Shown one piece after another: positions 51,895-61,891 of a DNA stretch of 64,000 nt. The DNA lies in the NCBI GenBank assembly GCA_043755435.1, contig JAYUSZ010000441.1, positions 28,313 through 92,312 on the forward strand, in the 5' to 3' direction. Every line of letters starts with the position of its first letter. Positions within the stretch are counted from its first letter, which is position 1. The position numbers and the translations under genes are program-made. The notes under the pieces are model-generated. The model ran no database searches. It was not told the origin of the DNA and was given only the letters and a program-made list of their open reading frames with translations. Source of the stretch: JANXSF01 sp043755435 (GTDB taxonomy: Bacteria; Acidobacteriota; Terriglobia; Bryobacterales; Bryobacteraceae).

Positions 51895-54800
51895 ATGCGT
51901 CTCGCGCTTGCCATCATCATTTCGCTGCTGACAATCTCCGAAATCTCTGCTCAATCCAGTGGCGGCGGTGGAACTATTCAGGGTGCCGTGCATGATTCCA
52001 GCGGTGCCGTCGTGCCATCTGCGAAATTGACGATTTCAAACCTGGGAACAGGCGTCACAACCTCTTCGGTTACCAACAAGGAAGGCTACTTCTCAACTCC
52101 TTCGCTCATCATTGGAAAATACCAAGTAAAAGTGTCTTCCCCCGGCATGAAGACCTGGGAAGCAGAGTTGACTCTTGAAACTGGAAAAATCGCCGAAATC
52201 AGTCCTGTTCTTTCACCCGGGCAAGTGACCGAAACAGTGGTAGTGACAAGCAGCGTTGCACTGGTGAATACTACCGATCCGACGCAAGGAAGCACACTTG
52301 ACGCTTCACGCATTCAGGAATTGCCAGTTAATGGCCGCAGCCTGATAACGCTAATCGAAGACGTGACGCCCGGAGTTGAAGGTTCCAGAGTCAACGGCCT
52401 AATGAACTACTCGGTGGATTTCGTGCAGGATGGAGCAGGTGCCAACAATCGTGAAAATGGGGGCGCATTGGGATTGCAAGGTCTTGATTCCATCGGTGAA
52501 GTACGTGTTGAAACCAGCACTTCTTCGGCCCGTTACAACCGGCCAGCTTCGGTAATTGTGACAACGAAAAGCGGCACCAACAAGTTGCATGGTGCAGTGT
52601 ATGAAACGGTTCGTAACAATGCGTTTGGGGTGGCTCGCGCTCGGCAGGATGTGAACAGGAACGGTGAACCCTACTCAACTCCTAAATTGATTCGCAACGA
52701 ATTTGGCGGGTCCATGGGTGGGCCAGTTATATTGCCTTCGTTCGGCCTAAATGGCAGGCGTCTTTACAATGGGATGAATCGAACGTTTTGGTTCTTTTCC
52801 CGCGAAGGAGCAGAACAGCGCCAAGGTTCAACCCGTGACTATGCAGTGCCCACTGCAGCCATGCGCAATGGAAATTTTGGAGGCATCTCCGATAGTTTGG
52901 GCCGCGCACTCACCCTTTACGACCCTTTGACGACATCCACCCAAACCGCAGCCAATGGACGGGTCTTCGCCAGCCGTCTGCCCTTCAATGGCAACGTGAT
53001 TCCAATTAACCGCATCAGCCCTCTTGCCAAGTTTATCTACGAAATCACCCCATTCCCCAGCGACATCACCAATCCTCTGGTCACTACGAATTTGAAAATT
53101 CCAGTGCCCAGCTCTAATACCAGCAGCGCCCCCACCACCATTCGTATGGATCACCGGCTAACAAATTCCGACAATATTTGGGCCAAAACGAACTTTGGCA
53201 GCGCGCGATCGGTGGGCATCGCTTCCGGTGCAGGGACTGGCGTTCCAACTAAGAACTACGAGGCCAACGTGACATTCCAGCCCCAAGAAGTAATTGCCGG
53301 ATCCATTAGCTGGACTCACATTTTTTCCCCCACGCTTTTTGCCGAAACATTGGTTAGCCGCAATTGGCAGACAATCCGCATCGTCACTGGGGCTGAGGAT
53401 CTCAATTGGTCGCAGACTTTGGGGCTGCCCAATCCGTTTAACGAAATTGGCTGGCCCAACATCACCAGCAATGGTTTCACTGGTTACATTGAAGGCGACA
53501 ATCGGCGATTTCTTAGAAGCATTGTTACCAACGCAGAGCAAAATTATTCACTCATCAAACGGACCCACAACCTGGGCTTCGGTTGGCGTTGGCATATTGA
53601 AAAGTTAACTCTGCAACCGGATCAAGGAGCGATTTCTGGTTCTACCGCATTCAATAGTTTGGCAACGTCGTTGATGAGCAGCACCACCGGATCAGCTACT
53701 GCCCCTGCCGCAACACCATTAACAGGCTTCGACGGTGCAAATTTCTTCCTGGGCTATGCATCAACCTACTCTGCAGGATTGAAGCGTGGCCTAATGCACA
53801 TTACCGATCGCAATTCTGCGCTTTACATCCAAGACAACTACAAAGTGTCAGATCGATTAACTATAACGCCAGGCTTGCGATGGGACATTAATCCCGCGAT
53901 GAGCGAGGCAAATGACTTGTTGAACTCTTTCGACATTAAGAGTCATTCGATTCTTCTACCCCAGCAGCTTGATCACTACTACAACCTCGGCGTGACGTCT
54001 CCAAAGATCATCGGCCTCTATGACAATATCGGAGTCAAGTTTTCTAGTGCGGCCGACTTAAACCGTTCCACCAATTTGTTCCGCTCTAACAATTTCGATT
54101 TTGGTCCAAGGGCTGGTTTCGCGTACCGGCTCACAAGTGGTTCACGACAAATGGTGATCCGCGGCGGCTACGGCATGTACCTTTCCGCCATTCCCATGCG
54201 GACACTGCTGGCCCAGTTTTCCAGCATGGCACCCTTTCGTGCCAACTTTAGCTATGCGCCCAATTCGGCAGCGCAAAGTCCTGACGGTATTACCAACTAT
54301 CTGCTGCGCGCTGCACCACCAGTAACTGCGGGGATAAATAGTGCTGGTGTGATTAACATCAACAATCCGTCAGCAGTTGGGCGCGGCATCGGAGTGGTGG
54401 CACTGGGTGACACTCCCAGTATGAAAATTCATGAATGGAACCTGGCACTTGAAAAACAGTTCAATGCCAGCACAGTCCTCCGGCTTACTTACTCCGGTAA
54501 ACATGGGGCGAATGCCGACCAGTTGCAGGAAATTAATCCGACTCAAACCGATTTCGTCTGGTACACAACAACCGGGCAGCAGTTGCCCACCGGAACGTTT
54601 GCCAGCGTTGCCCGTCGTCCTTACGACCAAAATGCTTATGCATCGGTCCGTATTTTGCAGAAGACAGGTTTTATCAACACCAGCGTATTTGCCGCCGAAG
54701 TGCAACGCCGATTCAGCAAAGGGCTTGGATTTCAGATGTTCTACAGCATGACTAACGCGCTGCGGGCTGCAGGAAACTCCTTCCGCGACGGTATCGGCGG

Positions 54801-55647
54801 AACACCGGATGCCTATTTACCCAATGCGGTACCGAAGGATCCAAAGGAATTGAACCGCTTCTTAAACTACAGCCGTGATACAGGAATTCCAAAACATCGA
54901 GTGCGTTGGAATTGGAATTACGATTTGCCGTTTGGACGAGGCCGGGCGTTTGGAAAAAACGCCCGTGGGCCTTTGAACGCACTCATTGGTGGCTGGAAAA
55001 CCTCTGGCACTGGGACCTTGCTCAGTACTTGGTTTGTGATTCCCACCGACAACTGGGGCGAAACTTCCAACATTGAAGTGTATGGCAAGAAGTATCCGAT
55101 TCTTGACTGCCGGTCGACACCTGCGCTTGGCACGAATCCCAAAGACGAACGCTGCGTGCAAGGTTATTTGTGGTTCAACGGCTACATCTCCGAACGTTTC
55201 AAGGAAAGCCGTAATGCCGCAGGTTTACGCAACGGAGTGTTCGGATTGCCGGCTGATTATCATCCGGCACAAAAGCCCATAACTCCATGGCCAAAGGAAG
55301 GGCAGGCAAACGCAGTCGGATCTGCGGATTGGGATACTGATTTTGTCTACGTTCAATTAAACAATGGCGTGATTCAGCGGGTTGATGCAGATACAGGTTT
55401 GCATCCTTGGCGCAACCAATCTCGTCTGGGCCCATTGAATTGGGTTACCGATGCATCGATGTTGAAGTACTTCAATGTTACGGAAAAATTTCGCCTGAGG
55501 GCGAATGTGGATGTGTTCAATGTGTTTAACAATCAAGGATTAAACGTACCCGCCGCAACAGGAATCGTCAGCTTATTAAATTCCTACAACACCGGCACAG
55601 GATTTCGTCCAAGGCAAGTTCAGGTCACGTTGCGCTTGGAATGGTGA
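51895..55647 (+). CDS. Oar-like TonB-dependent outer-membrane receptor
   Basis: 1250 residues. A signal peptide is followed by a CarboxypepD_reg domain (residues about 28-110, IQGAVHDSSGAVVPSAKLTI), a plug (RIQELPVNGRSLITLIEDVT, VIVTTKSGTNKLHGAVYE) and a long barrel that ends RQVQVTLRLEW with the terminal aromatic. This is the Oar/SusC-like receptor type found in dozens of copies in Solibacter. The substrate is probably a carbohydrate or peptide. It is 46 bases after the DUF1552 gene on the same strand, but a functional link is not shown. Confidence 0.9.
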   Translation: MRLALAIIISLLTISEISAQSSGGGGTIQGAVHDSSGAVVPSAKLTISNLGTGVTTSSVTNKEGYFSTPSLIIGKYQVKVSSPGMKTWEAELTLETGKIAEISPVLSPGQVTETVVVTSSVALVNTTDPTQGSTLDASRIQELPVNGRSLITLIEDVTPGVEGSRVNGLMNYSVDFVQDGAGANNRENGGALGLQGLDSIGEVRVETSTSSARYNRPASVIVTTKSGTNKLHGAVYETVRNNAFGVARARQDVNRNGEPYSTPKLIRNEFGGSMGGPVILPSFGLNGRRLYNGMNRTFWFFSREGAEQRQGSTRDYAVPTAAMRNGNFGGISDSLGRALTLYDPLTTSTQTAANGRVFASRLPFNGNVIPINRISPLAKFIYEITPFPSDITNPLVTTNLKIPVPSSNTSSAPTTIRMDHRLTNSDNIWAKTNFGSARSVGIASGAGTGVPTKNYEANVTFQPQEVIAGSISWTHIFSPTLFAETLVSRNWQTIRIVTGAEDLNWSQTLGLPNPFNEIGWPNITSNGFTGYIEGDNRRFLRSIVTNAEQNYSLIKRTHNLGFGWRWHIEKLTLQPDQGAISGSTAFNSLATSLMSSTTGSATAPAATPLTGFDGANFFLGYASTYSAGLKRGLMHITDRNSALYIQDNYKVSDRLTITPGLRWDINPAMSEANDLLNSFDIKSHSILLPQQLDHYYNLGVTSPKIIGLYDNIGVKFSSAADLNRSTNLFRSNNFDFGPRAGFAYRLTSGSRQMVIRGGYGMYLSAIPMRTLLAQFSSMAPFRANFSYAPNSAAQSPDGITNYLLRAAPPVTAGINSAGVININNPSAVGRGIGVVALGDTPSMKIHEWNLALEKQFNASTVLRLTYSGKHGANADQLQEINPTQTDFVWYTTTGQQLPTGTFASVARRPYDQNAYASVRILQKTGFINTSVFAAEVQRRFSKGLGFQMFYSMTNALRAAGNSFRDGIGGTPDAYLPNAVPKDPKELNRFLNYSRDTGIPKHRVRWNWNYDLPFGRGRAFGKNARGPLNALIGGWKTSGTGTLLSTWFVIPTDNWGETSNIEVYGKKYPILDCRSTPALGTNPKDERCVQGYLWFNGYISERFKESRNAAGLRNGVFGLPADYHPAQKPITPWPKEGQANAVGSADWDTDFVYVQLNNGVIQRVDADTGLHPWRNQSRLGPLNWVTDASMLKYFNVTEKFRLRANVDVFNVFNNQGLNVPAATGIVSLLNSYNTGTGFRPRQVQVTLRLEW

Positions 55648-55912
55648 TGCCTCTATTGTTGCGCTGGTAAAAGCACGCAGGCTTTCGTTCTGGCAGACGT
55701 CAAATCCGGAGGAACGGCAGGCCGCAACTGGGACCACGATGTCAAGTTCGAGCAATCCGGGACGGGGGTTCAATTCGTTCAAGTCTTCCATAAGTCGAAC
55801 ATTTTCACCGGAATTGCAGCCCCGTCCCGGATTTCGCAGGCCGCGCACGCCCTTAGTCCATTGGTAGTTTCATTCCAATAAAATTAATTCTCCCCAACCT
55901 TCAAAATAACTC
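55648..55912. other. Non-coding region with a long inverted repeat
   Basis: AATCCGGGACGGGG (55754-55767) and CCCCGTCCCGGATT (55820-55833) are perfect complements separated by 52 bases, which themselves have no strong fold. There is no T tract after it, so it is not a standard terminator. One plus-strand frame (from about 55664 to 55881) looks protein-like but has no start codon, so a decayed gene fragment is possible. Confidence 0.5.
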
Positions 55913-55941
55913 TTGCAATAAAGTACTATTCGGTCTAGTAT
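55913..55941 (+). promoter_or_regulatory. Sigma-70 promoter of the poly-C gene and RHS operon
   Basis: TTGCAA (55913-55918), a 17-base spacer, and TAGTAT (55936-55941). Transcription should start near 55948, only about four bases before the ATG at 55952, so the mRNA would be almost leaderless. No Shine-Dalgarno precedes that ATG, which agrees with leaderless translation. Confidence 0.55.
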
Positions 55942-55951
55942 CGCAAGTAAT

Positions 55952-56430
55952 ATGCGACGCATTTCCATATCCCCCCCCCCCGGCGAGTTTACCTAACTCT
56001 TTTATCGCTATTCCTATTTCTTTATTTAAATCCCTTAACCGCCCAGCAGCGTAGCGTCGACCCCGGCCAAACGCACGAACGCCTCATCGCCATCGTTCCC
56101 CTGGAAGGCGCAGGCACCATGGCCGACCCCAAACGTCCCATGTTCGCCCCTACAGGCAGTCGTGGTGAAGCGGTCGCCCCAACCAAACTCGCCCCGCAAA
56201 GTAAAACCGCAATTCTCGCTTATTCCTGGCATCTTTCTGACGACGGCAAATCCGCCATTGTCGAATTCGTCGCTCGCGATCAAGCCGCCTTTGCCGCCAT
56301 TCTCAATTCCAAAGATGCCCGCGTCCAAACCTTCCAACGCGGCAAACATGGCAAGGACGAAATGGAATCCGCCCTCAAAAAGGCCAAGAAAGATTTCGAC
56401 CCAAAAACCTTCGGCGTGAAGATGAATTAA
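55952..56430 (+). pseudogene. Secreted small protein gene interrupted by a poly-C frameshift (possible phase-variable gene)
   Basis: An ATG at 55952 starts MRRISIS and then runs through the 11-base C tract; in the present sequence it stops after 14 codons. With one more C (12) or two fewer (9), the frame continues into RRVYLTLLSLFLFLYLN, PLTAQQRSVDPGQTHERLIA and on to TAA 56430, giving a protein of about 159 residues with a clear signal peptide and an AxA-like cleavage region before QQ. The part from ATG 56119 (MADPKRPMFAPTG) is open but has no Shine-Dalgarno and would lack the signal. The mature domain (QSKTAILAYSWHLSDDGKSA, FQRGKHGKDEMESALKKAKK) is not in a family I know. It ends 13 bases before the RHS gene. 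A sequencing error in the C run is the alternative explanation. Confidence 0.75.
55971..55981 (+). repeat. Eleven-base C homopolymer inside a reading frame
   Basis: A run of 11 C, seven codons after the ATG at 55952. Changing its length by +1 or -2 restores a full reading frame with a signal peptide; the current length puts it out of frame. Runs of this kind slip during replication and act as on/off switches in contingency genes of other bacteria. Confidence 0.85.
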
Positions 56431-56443
56431 GGAGATGACGAAC

Positions 56444-59400
56444 ATGAAACGGCTTATCTTATTCCTCTCCTTCGCTGTCCCAGCTCTTGCGGTTTATACT
56501 TACACCACCATCGACGCGCTCACCGCCGCCAACTCCACCACCTGGCAAGCCAACGGGTCCCCAACTTACGGCGGAAATGGCCTCAACTCCAGCAGCGCCG
56601 CCTCGCTCATCTCCAAAATCACAACTCCCGGCAACGCAAACCAATACGAAGTAACTGCCAAACTGAACCTTACAGGCAACGGCGGTAGTTACTACCTCTA
56701 CCTGAAGGCATCGCAAGACGCCTATACCGACGGCAGCACGTCCACCGGAACCTTCTTCGCCTTCGAAGTAGCCAGCCCCGTCTTTGTGAACGGAGCCTGC
56801 ACCGCCACTCTCAACCTTTGGAAGCGCTTCAACGGCAATGTCTATCAGATGGGCACCACAACCATGCCTTGCAAAAACGGCATGACCATCCATGGCGTCG
56901 CCGACGCCTACAATGATGTTTACCTCTACGCCGAAGGTGCCTCCTACCTCGGCATTCAGGATTTCGACATCACAACAGGTCAGCCCGGCATTGGCATTCG
57001 CAACACCACTTCCAACACAATTTCGCTAGCCCAGGTCGGCCCACGCGACACCGTCGCCCCCGGCACCGTGCCCACAACGCAAGTCTCCACCAACGTCAAC
57101 TGGCGCAGCGTGGAAATGCAATGGCAAGGCGCAGCGGACGACGTCCACGGCATCGGCATCTCCGGCTATAACATGTTCCGCAATGGCACCTATCTCGGTT
57201 TCAAGCGGAATTCCACCTTTGTGGACGATACTCTTTCACCCAGCACCACTTACAATTACCAGTTCGTAGCCGTCGATCTTCATAACAACTCAGGCGGAAC
57301 TACCACTGTCCCAGTCACCACGCCTCCGCTTTACCAAGGCAGCCAATGGACCACCGGCGTGCGCTCCACTGGCAATTACTGGGGTTCCATGGGTGAAAAC
57401 ATTGATTTACTCAGCGGTAACCTGAATTACACCATCCCTCTGCTCAGCGCCAAAAGCCGTGCCGGTGGAGCTAACTTCAATCTCACTTACAATTCCCAAC
57501 AATGGCGTCAGGATGCCGCCGGCATCTGGAAGCACGGAGTCGATAGCGGCTATGGCTGGGGCTGGAAGTTGCAAGCCGGTTCCATCACACCCATGTACTC
57601 CGATTACTGGACCATCCACCATTACATCTTCATCGATTCCACTGGCACAGAATACTACCTAAACTCTAACGTAAGCGGCATCTGGAGGTCTCAATCAGGC
57701 TTCTATGGCGAATACGATGCGGCTGCCAAGCGCCTCTACTTCCCCGACGGCAGCTTCTGGGAATTCGATGCCGAATCCACAGGAACCGAACAGGATGCCG
57801 GCACCAGATACCCCACTAAAATGCAGGATTCCAATGGCAACTTCATCGCCATCCGCTATAAGGCTGGACTCGGAGTAACCTGGACCAACTCCAGCGCGCG
57901 AATCGATGAAATCGAAGACGCCCGCGCCATACAAGGCTGCATCAGTTCCGGCACCTACACCAGTTACAAATTCACTTACAACAACGACGCCATTCCCCAC
58001 CTCACCAACATCGCCAACTGCTTCAACATCGGTCCCAACATCGCATTCACTTACCTATCCAATGTGAACCTGCTCTCCCCCTGGAGCACCACCAGTTACG
58101 GCACCACCACCTCACTGCACACCTTCACCGGCATCCCCGGAGAGACGCATACTTTTAATTACACCGGCTCCCTGGAACTGTCCCAAATGACCACGCCCTC
58201 CGGCGGCTATCTGCGCTGGGACTACGCTTCAGTACAACTGGTCACCGGCTACAAGCGCGAAGTGCAATACCGTTACTGGTCCACCGGCGGCGGCACCGGC
58301 GAACAGACCTACGCATTCGGCCATCCTAACGACGCCGGGAACAACGTCCACAGCTACACAACCGTTCTGGATGCCAGCCAAACAGCCGATAAAGCCTACT
58401 TCTGGCGTGCCGACGGCCTGCTGAATGCCCTCTATGAGCGCACCCTGCCCAGCTACGCAAGCATGCGCATCACCACCCCAACCTGGACCAACGAGCCAAC
58501 CTACGGTCGCCCTTACATCTCCTCCACCAGCACTACCATTGACCCCGGCACTGGAAACGCCAAGACGACGAAGAGCGACCAAACCATCGACGTGTACGGC
58601 AATGTCACTCTCATGAAAATGTATGACTACACCGACTTGGTAAACCCGGCCCGCACTTACGACTATTACTATCTTCATAACATCAACTCCGCCTATGTGT
58701 CCAAGCACATCTTCAACCGCGTGGATCATGTTACTGTGCAGAAACCCGGCGGTAGCGTCATCACCCTGGCTCAAAACTATTACGACAGTTACCCCAACGG
58801 CCTGACATCTCTGCAAGCCACTCCCCTGCAATGGGATTCCACTGTCACTAACTATCGCGGCAATGTAACGCAAAGCGTAACCCCCGGCGCAGTCAAGAAT
58901 GTGACTTACTACATCACCGGTAGCCCAGCCTCCGCCAACGACGGCAACGGTCACTCCGTCTCCATGACCATGGATGCCTCAAAGAACTCCGCCGTCCCCT
59001 CAGCCGTCACCACTGGCTCTCTCACCTCCACGTTTTCTTGGAATGGCATGTTGGGAATCACCGGCTCCTCCGGACCCAATGGAGCCACTTCGGTCTATAA
59101 CTACGACACTCAGGCTCGGCCCACCCAAACCACAACCGCCACCGGCCAAGTAGTGAAATACGAATACACCACATCACCTTCGTCGCAGCTTTCTGAAGCC
59201 GATGGCCGCTGGACCAAAACCACGTACGATGGCCTGGGCCGAATGCTGAAAAGTGAAACCGGCTACCAAACCGGCACCGCCCCCAGCATCACCCGCACCA
59301 CCGTGTCTGTCGTGGATACGCTATACACTCCCTGCGGCTGTTCCCCACTCGGCAAGACGTGGAAAGTATCGCTGCCCCACGCCCCCGGCGGCACTGTCTA

Positions 59401-61891
59401 CTGGACGGAGTATGTGCATGATGCCCTGGGCCGAACCATCCAAGTGAAGCAGCCCAATAACTCAGGCACGGCCACTTACGCTTACGCCGGAAACACCGTA
59501 ACCTCAACCGACGCCGCCAGCAAATGGAAGAAGTTCGAGAGCGATGCTTTGGGCAACCTAACCAAAGTGACAGAGCCCAACCCCGCAGGTGGAGCAAATC
59601 TAGAAACCACTTATACCTATTCCGAACTGGCTCAGTTACTAACAGTAAGTATGCCGCGCAATGGCGTCACGCAAACCCGCACCTTCGTGTACAACTCCAC
59701 AACCCAGCGCCTAACCTCCACCACGAACCCGGAAAACGGAACCACCACGAATTACTACAATGCCGATGGAACGCTGAGTTACAAAATCGACGCCAAGAAT
59801 CAGAAGATCAGCTACGACTATGACTCCCTAATGCGAGTTACCGCCGTCCACCGCTTCCCAAACGGGACCACTGAGGACCCCACGCAGCTAACCACTTTCG
59901 AGTATGATGCAAATAGCGTGGCACCCGGATTCTCCCAAAACGTAAGCGGTCGTTTAGCCGTCGCTAAATCCTACGCGGCGACAGTCACTGGAGGCCAGTC
60001 CGTCACCAGTGGGTTCTACGAAATGTATTCCTACGATTCCGCAGGCCGTGTTATCAAGAAGCGCCTCCGCATCGATAATCCCGTGCTTGGCACCGTCGAT
60101 AAGGACATCGAATACAACTTCACCCAAGCCAAGCTAAACACAGTGAAGTACCCTGACGTCAATGTGCCGTTCACCTACTATTACGACAACATGCTGCGCC
60201 CCAACCGCATGACCGGAAAGGACCCCAACGATTACCAATCCGGCACCAACGTGGTGGATTACGTCAATAGCGTCAATTACAACGTAGCCAGCCGGATGAC
60301 AAGCATGTGGGGACTGAACATCGGCACCAGCACTTACACTTATAACGAGCGGTTCGAACTAACTCGCCAACAGACCGGCAGCTTGGCCGATATCCAATAC
60401 GAATACTCCGCCACGGCGGATAACGGACAAATCCTTTCACGAACGAATAACATCGCCGCCGAGAAAGTAACCTACCAGTATGATGCACTGAAACGACTAA
60501 TCTCCGCCTCCGCCAAAAACACCTCGACAAACGTAACCACCTGGGCCTCCACTTACGAGCATGATGGCTGGGGCAACTTACTGTCGAAGACCCCCACAGC
60601 AGGCTCCGCCCCGTCGCTAAGTGTAACTGTGAACGGACTTACTAACCGGATCAACAGCGGAGGCTACACCTATGACAACAACGGAAACATGACGTCATCG
60701 GGCACCTTCGACGTGGACAACCGCCTAACCACAGCAAGCGGAGAGTCATACGGATATTTAACCAACAACCAACGAGTCTACAAGCGAGACGCCAGCGGAA
60801 ATGAGTGGATCTACTTCCACGACGCCAACGGCAAGCGCATCATGACCTTCCAAATGCAGAACAGCGGCGGAGTGCTGTCGCTTGCAGGTGGATCGAAGAA
60901 CGTTTCCTTTGGCAGTCGACCAATCATCCTCAACGACGCCTCTGTAGTTACCGACCGCCTAGGCAGCGTAGTGTCGCGAAGTGGCTCGGCAGTCGATTAC
61001 TTTCCTTATGGCGAGGAAAAAAATGTAACGGCAAATCCGGCTGAGAAGTTCGGAACCTACTTACGTGATGCTACGGGTTTGAATTATGCTGACCAACGAT
61101 ATTTTGCGAGCACTTTAGGACGGTTCTTGTCGAGCGATCCGTATCAGGCCAGCGCAGGAGTAGCTAACCCAAAGTCTTGGAATCGCTACTCGTATGTGGA
61201 AGGAGATCCTATCGGTTATTTTGACCCGGAGGGGCTTATTAAACAAGCGCCGCCCGACGATGGAATGATGTGTATGATTTTCCCCGCATGGTGCCTTGAC
61301 GACGACAGCCCAGGGAGTGGTGGTGGTGGCGGCGAAGGAAGTGGGGATATCAATTCTCAGGGCGGAAGTGCTGGTGCTGCACCGTTTACAGTCACCAACT
61401 TTTCGAATTCGGGGCAAAATCAGATCTTGATCGAGGAGACCTTGAAAAAAATCCGGGACGCGCTTAGCACTGAAGCTGGTGATAAGTGCCAAAAGTGGCT
61501 GACCGACCAGGGTATTTCGGGATCTGATACGATCAACGCCATCCTGGCGGAGAACTCATTCGGGCATGGAGACTTCAGCCAACTGTCCGTTTCCGCCTTC
61601 GCTGGCCAGGTACACAATGGACAGCCCGTCGTTCCGGCGACTGCCGCATTTACAGTCAATAATAATGGCGCATTCTATCATGCGTTTTCGAACTCGACAT
61701 CGCTTACTGTGGCGCAAGGCGGCTATCGCGGTGGCACATTGGGCGCTCGCGCATTCATACTTCTTCACGAACTGGCCCACATCAAGGAACTACCCGGGTT
61801 TAAGCCCGACTTTGGCAATAAACAAGCGGGTATCGACAACGACAAGATGGTAGAGGCCAATTGCGGTAAAATGATACGAGGTTTGAAATGA
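56444..61891 (+). CDS. Secreted RHS-repeat protein with C-terminal zinc-metallopeptidase tip
   Basis: 1815 residues from ATG 56444 (GGAG nine bases upstream), with signal peptide MKRLILFLSFAVPALA. Residues 20-205 form a lectin-like beta domain, about 210-300 a fibronectin-III domain, and about 330-1590 many RHS/YD repeats (GLGRMLKSETGYQTG, YTYDNNGNMTSSGTFD). The core motif ends in YSYVEGDPIGYFDPEGL near residue 1597. The last 215 residues are a variable tip with HELAH at 1775-1779 and DNDKMVEANCG after it, the zinc-binding set of a metallopeptidase. This is the layout of polymorphic toxins of the RHS class. Codons are strongly C-ending compared with the genes to the left. Its promoter is probably the one at 55913, shared with the poly-C gene. 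Confidence 0.92.
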   Translation: MKRLILFLSFAVPALAVYTYTTIDALTAANSTTWQANGSPTYGGNGLNSSSAASLISKITTPGNANQYEVTAKLNLTGNGGSYYLYLKASQDAYTDGSTSTGTFFAFEVASPVFVNGACTATLNLWKRFNGNVYQMGTTTMPCKNGMTIHGVADAYNDVYLYAEGASYLGIQDFDITTGQPGIGIRNTTSNTISLAQVGPRDTVAPGTVPTTQVSTNVNWRSVEMQWQGAADDVHGIGISGYNMFRNGTYLGFKRNSTFVDDTLSPSTTYNYQFVAVDLHNNSGGTTTVPVTTPPLYQGSQWTTGVRSTGNYWGSMGENIDLLSGNLNYTIPLLSAKSRAGGANFNLTYNSQQWRQDAAGIWKHGVDSGYGWGWKLQAGSITPMYSDYWTIHHYIFIDSTGTEYYLNSNVSGIWRSQSGFYGEYDAAAKRLYFPDGSFWEFDAESTGTEQDAGTRYPTKMQDSNGNFIAIRYKAGLGVTWTNSSARIDEIEDARAIQGCISSGTYTSYKFTYNNDAIPHLTNIANCFNIGPNIAFTYLSNVNLLSPWSTTSYGTTTSLHTFTGIPGETHTFNYTGSLELSQMTTPSGGYLRWDYASVQLVTGYKREVQYRYWSTGGGTGEQTYAFGHPNDAGNNVHSYTTVLDASQTADKAYFWRADGLLNALYERTLPSYASMRITTPTWTNEPTYGRPYISSTSTTIDPGTGNAKTTKSDQTIDVYGNVTLMKMYDYTDLVNPARTYDYYYLHNINSAYVSKHIFNRVDHVTVQKPGGSVITLAQNYYDSYPNGLTSLQATPLQWDSTVTNYRGNVTQSVTPGAVKNVTYYITGSPASANDGNGHSVSMTMDASKNSAVPSAVTTGSLTSTFSWNGMLGITGSSGPNGATSVYNYDTQARPTQTTTATGQVVKYEYTTSPSSQLSEADGRWTKTTYDGLGRMLKSETGYQTGTAPSITRTTVSVVDTLYTPCGCSPLGKTWKVSLPHAPGGTVYWTEYVHDALGRTIQVKQPNNSGTATYAYAGNTVTSTDAASKWKKFESDALGNLTKVTEPNPAGGANLETTYTYSELAQLLTVSMPRNGVTQTRTFVYNSTTQRLTSTTNPENGTTTNYYNADGTLSYKIDAKNQKISYDYDSLMRVTAVHRFPNGTTEDPTQLTTFEYDANSVAPGFSQNVSGRLAVAKSYAATVTGGQSVTSGFYEMYSYDSAGRVIKKRLRIDNPVLGTVDKDIEYNFTQAKLNTVKYPDVNVPFTYYYDNMLRPNRMTGKDPNDYQSGTNVVDYVNSVNYNVASRMTSMWGLNIGTSTYTYNERFELTRQQTGSLADIQYEYSATADNGQILSRTNNIAAEKVTYQYDALKRLISASAKNTSTNVTTWASTYEHDGWGNLLSKTPTAGSAPSLSVTVNGLTNRINSGGYTYDNNGNMTSSGTFDVDNRLTTASGESYGYLTNNQRVYKRDASGNEWIYFHDANGKRIMTFQMQNSGGVLSLAGGSKNVSFGSRPIILNDASVVTDRLGSVVSRSGSAVDYFPYGEEKNVTANPAEKFGTYLRDATGLNYADQRYFASTLGRFLSSDPYQASAGVANPKSWNRYSYVEGDPIGYFDPEGLIKQAPPDDGMMCMIFPAWCLDDDSPGSGGGGGEGSGDINSQGGSAGAAPFTVTNFSNSGQNQILIEETLKKIRDALSTEAGDKCQKWLTDQGISGSDTINAILAENSFGHGDFSQLSVSAFAGQVHNGQPVVPATAAFTVNNNGAFYHAFSNSTSLTVAQGGYRGGTLGARAFILLHELAHIKELPGFKPDFGNKQAGIDNDKMVEANCGKMIRGLK

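Noticed and set aside
55576..55848. Minus-strand 90-codon frame antisense to the end of the receptor gene
   Set aside because: Most of its first part covers the long inverted repeat and the rest is antisense to the receptor; no Shine-Dalgarno or family match.
56119..56430. Short frame starting at ATG 56119 as the complete gene
   Set aside because: No Shine-Dalgarno, and the in-frame sequence upstream encodes an obvious signal peptide, so the real start is before the C tract.
58229..58954. Minus-strand 241-codon frame inside the RHS gene, with a similar one at 62909-63283
   Set aside because: Both are antisense shadows produced by the C-ending codons of the RHS repeats; they repeat because the RHS sequence repeats.
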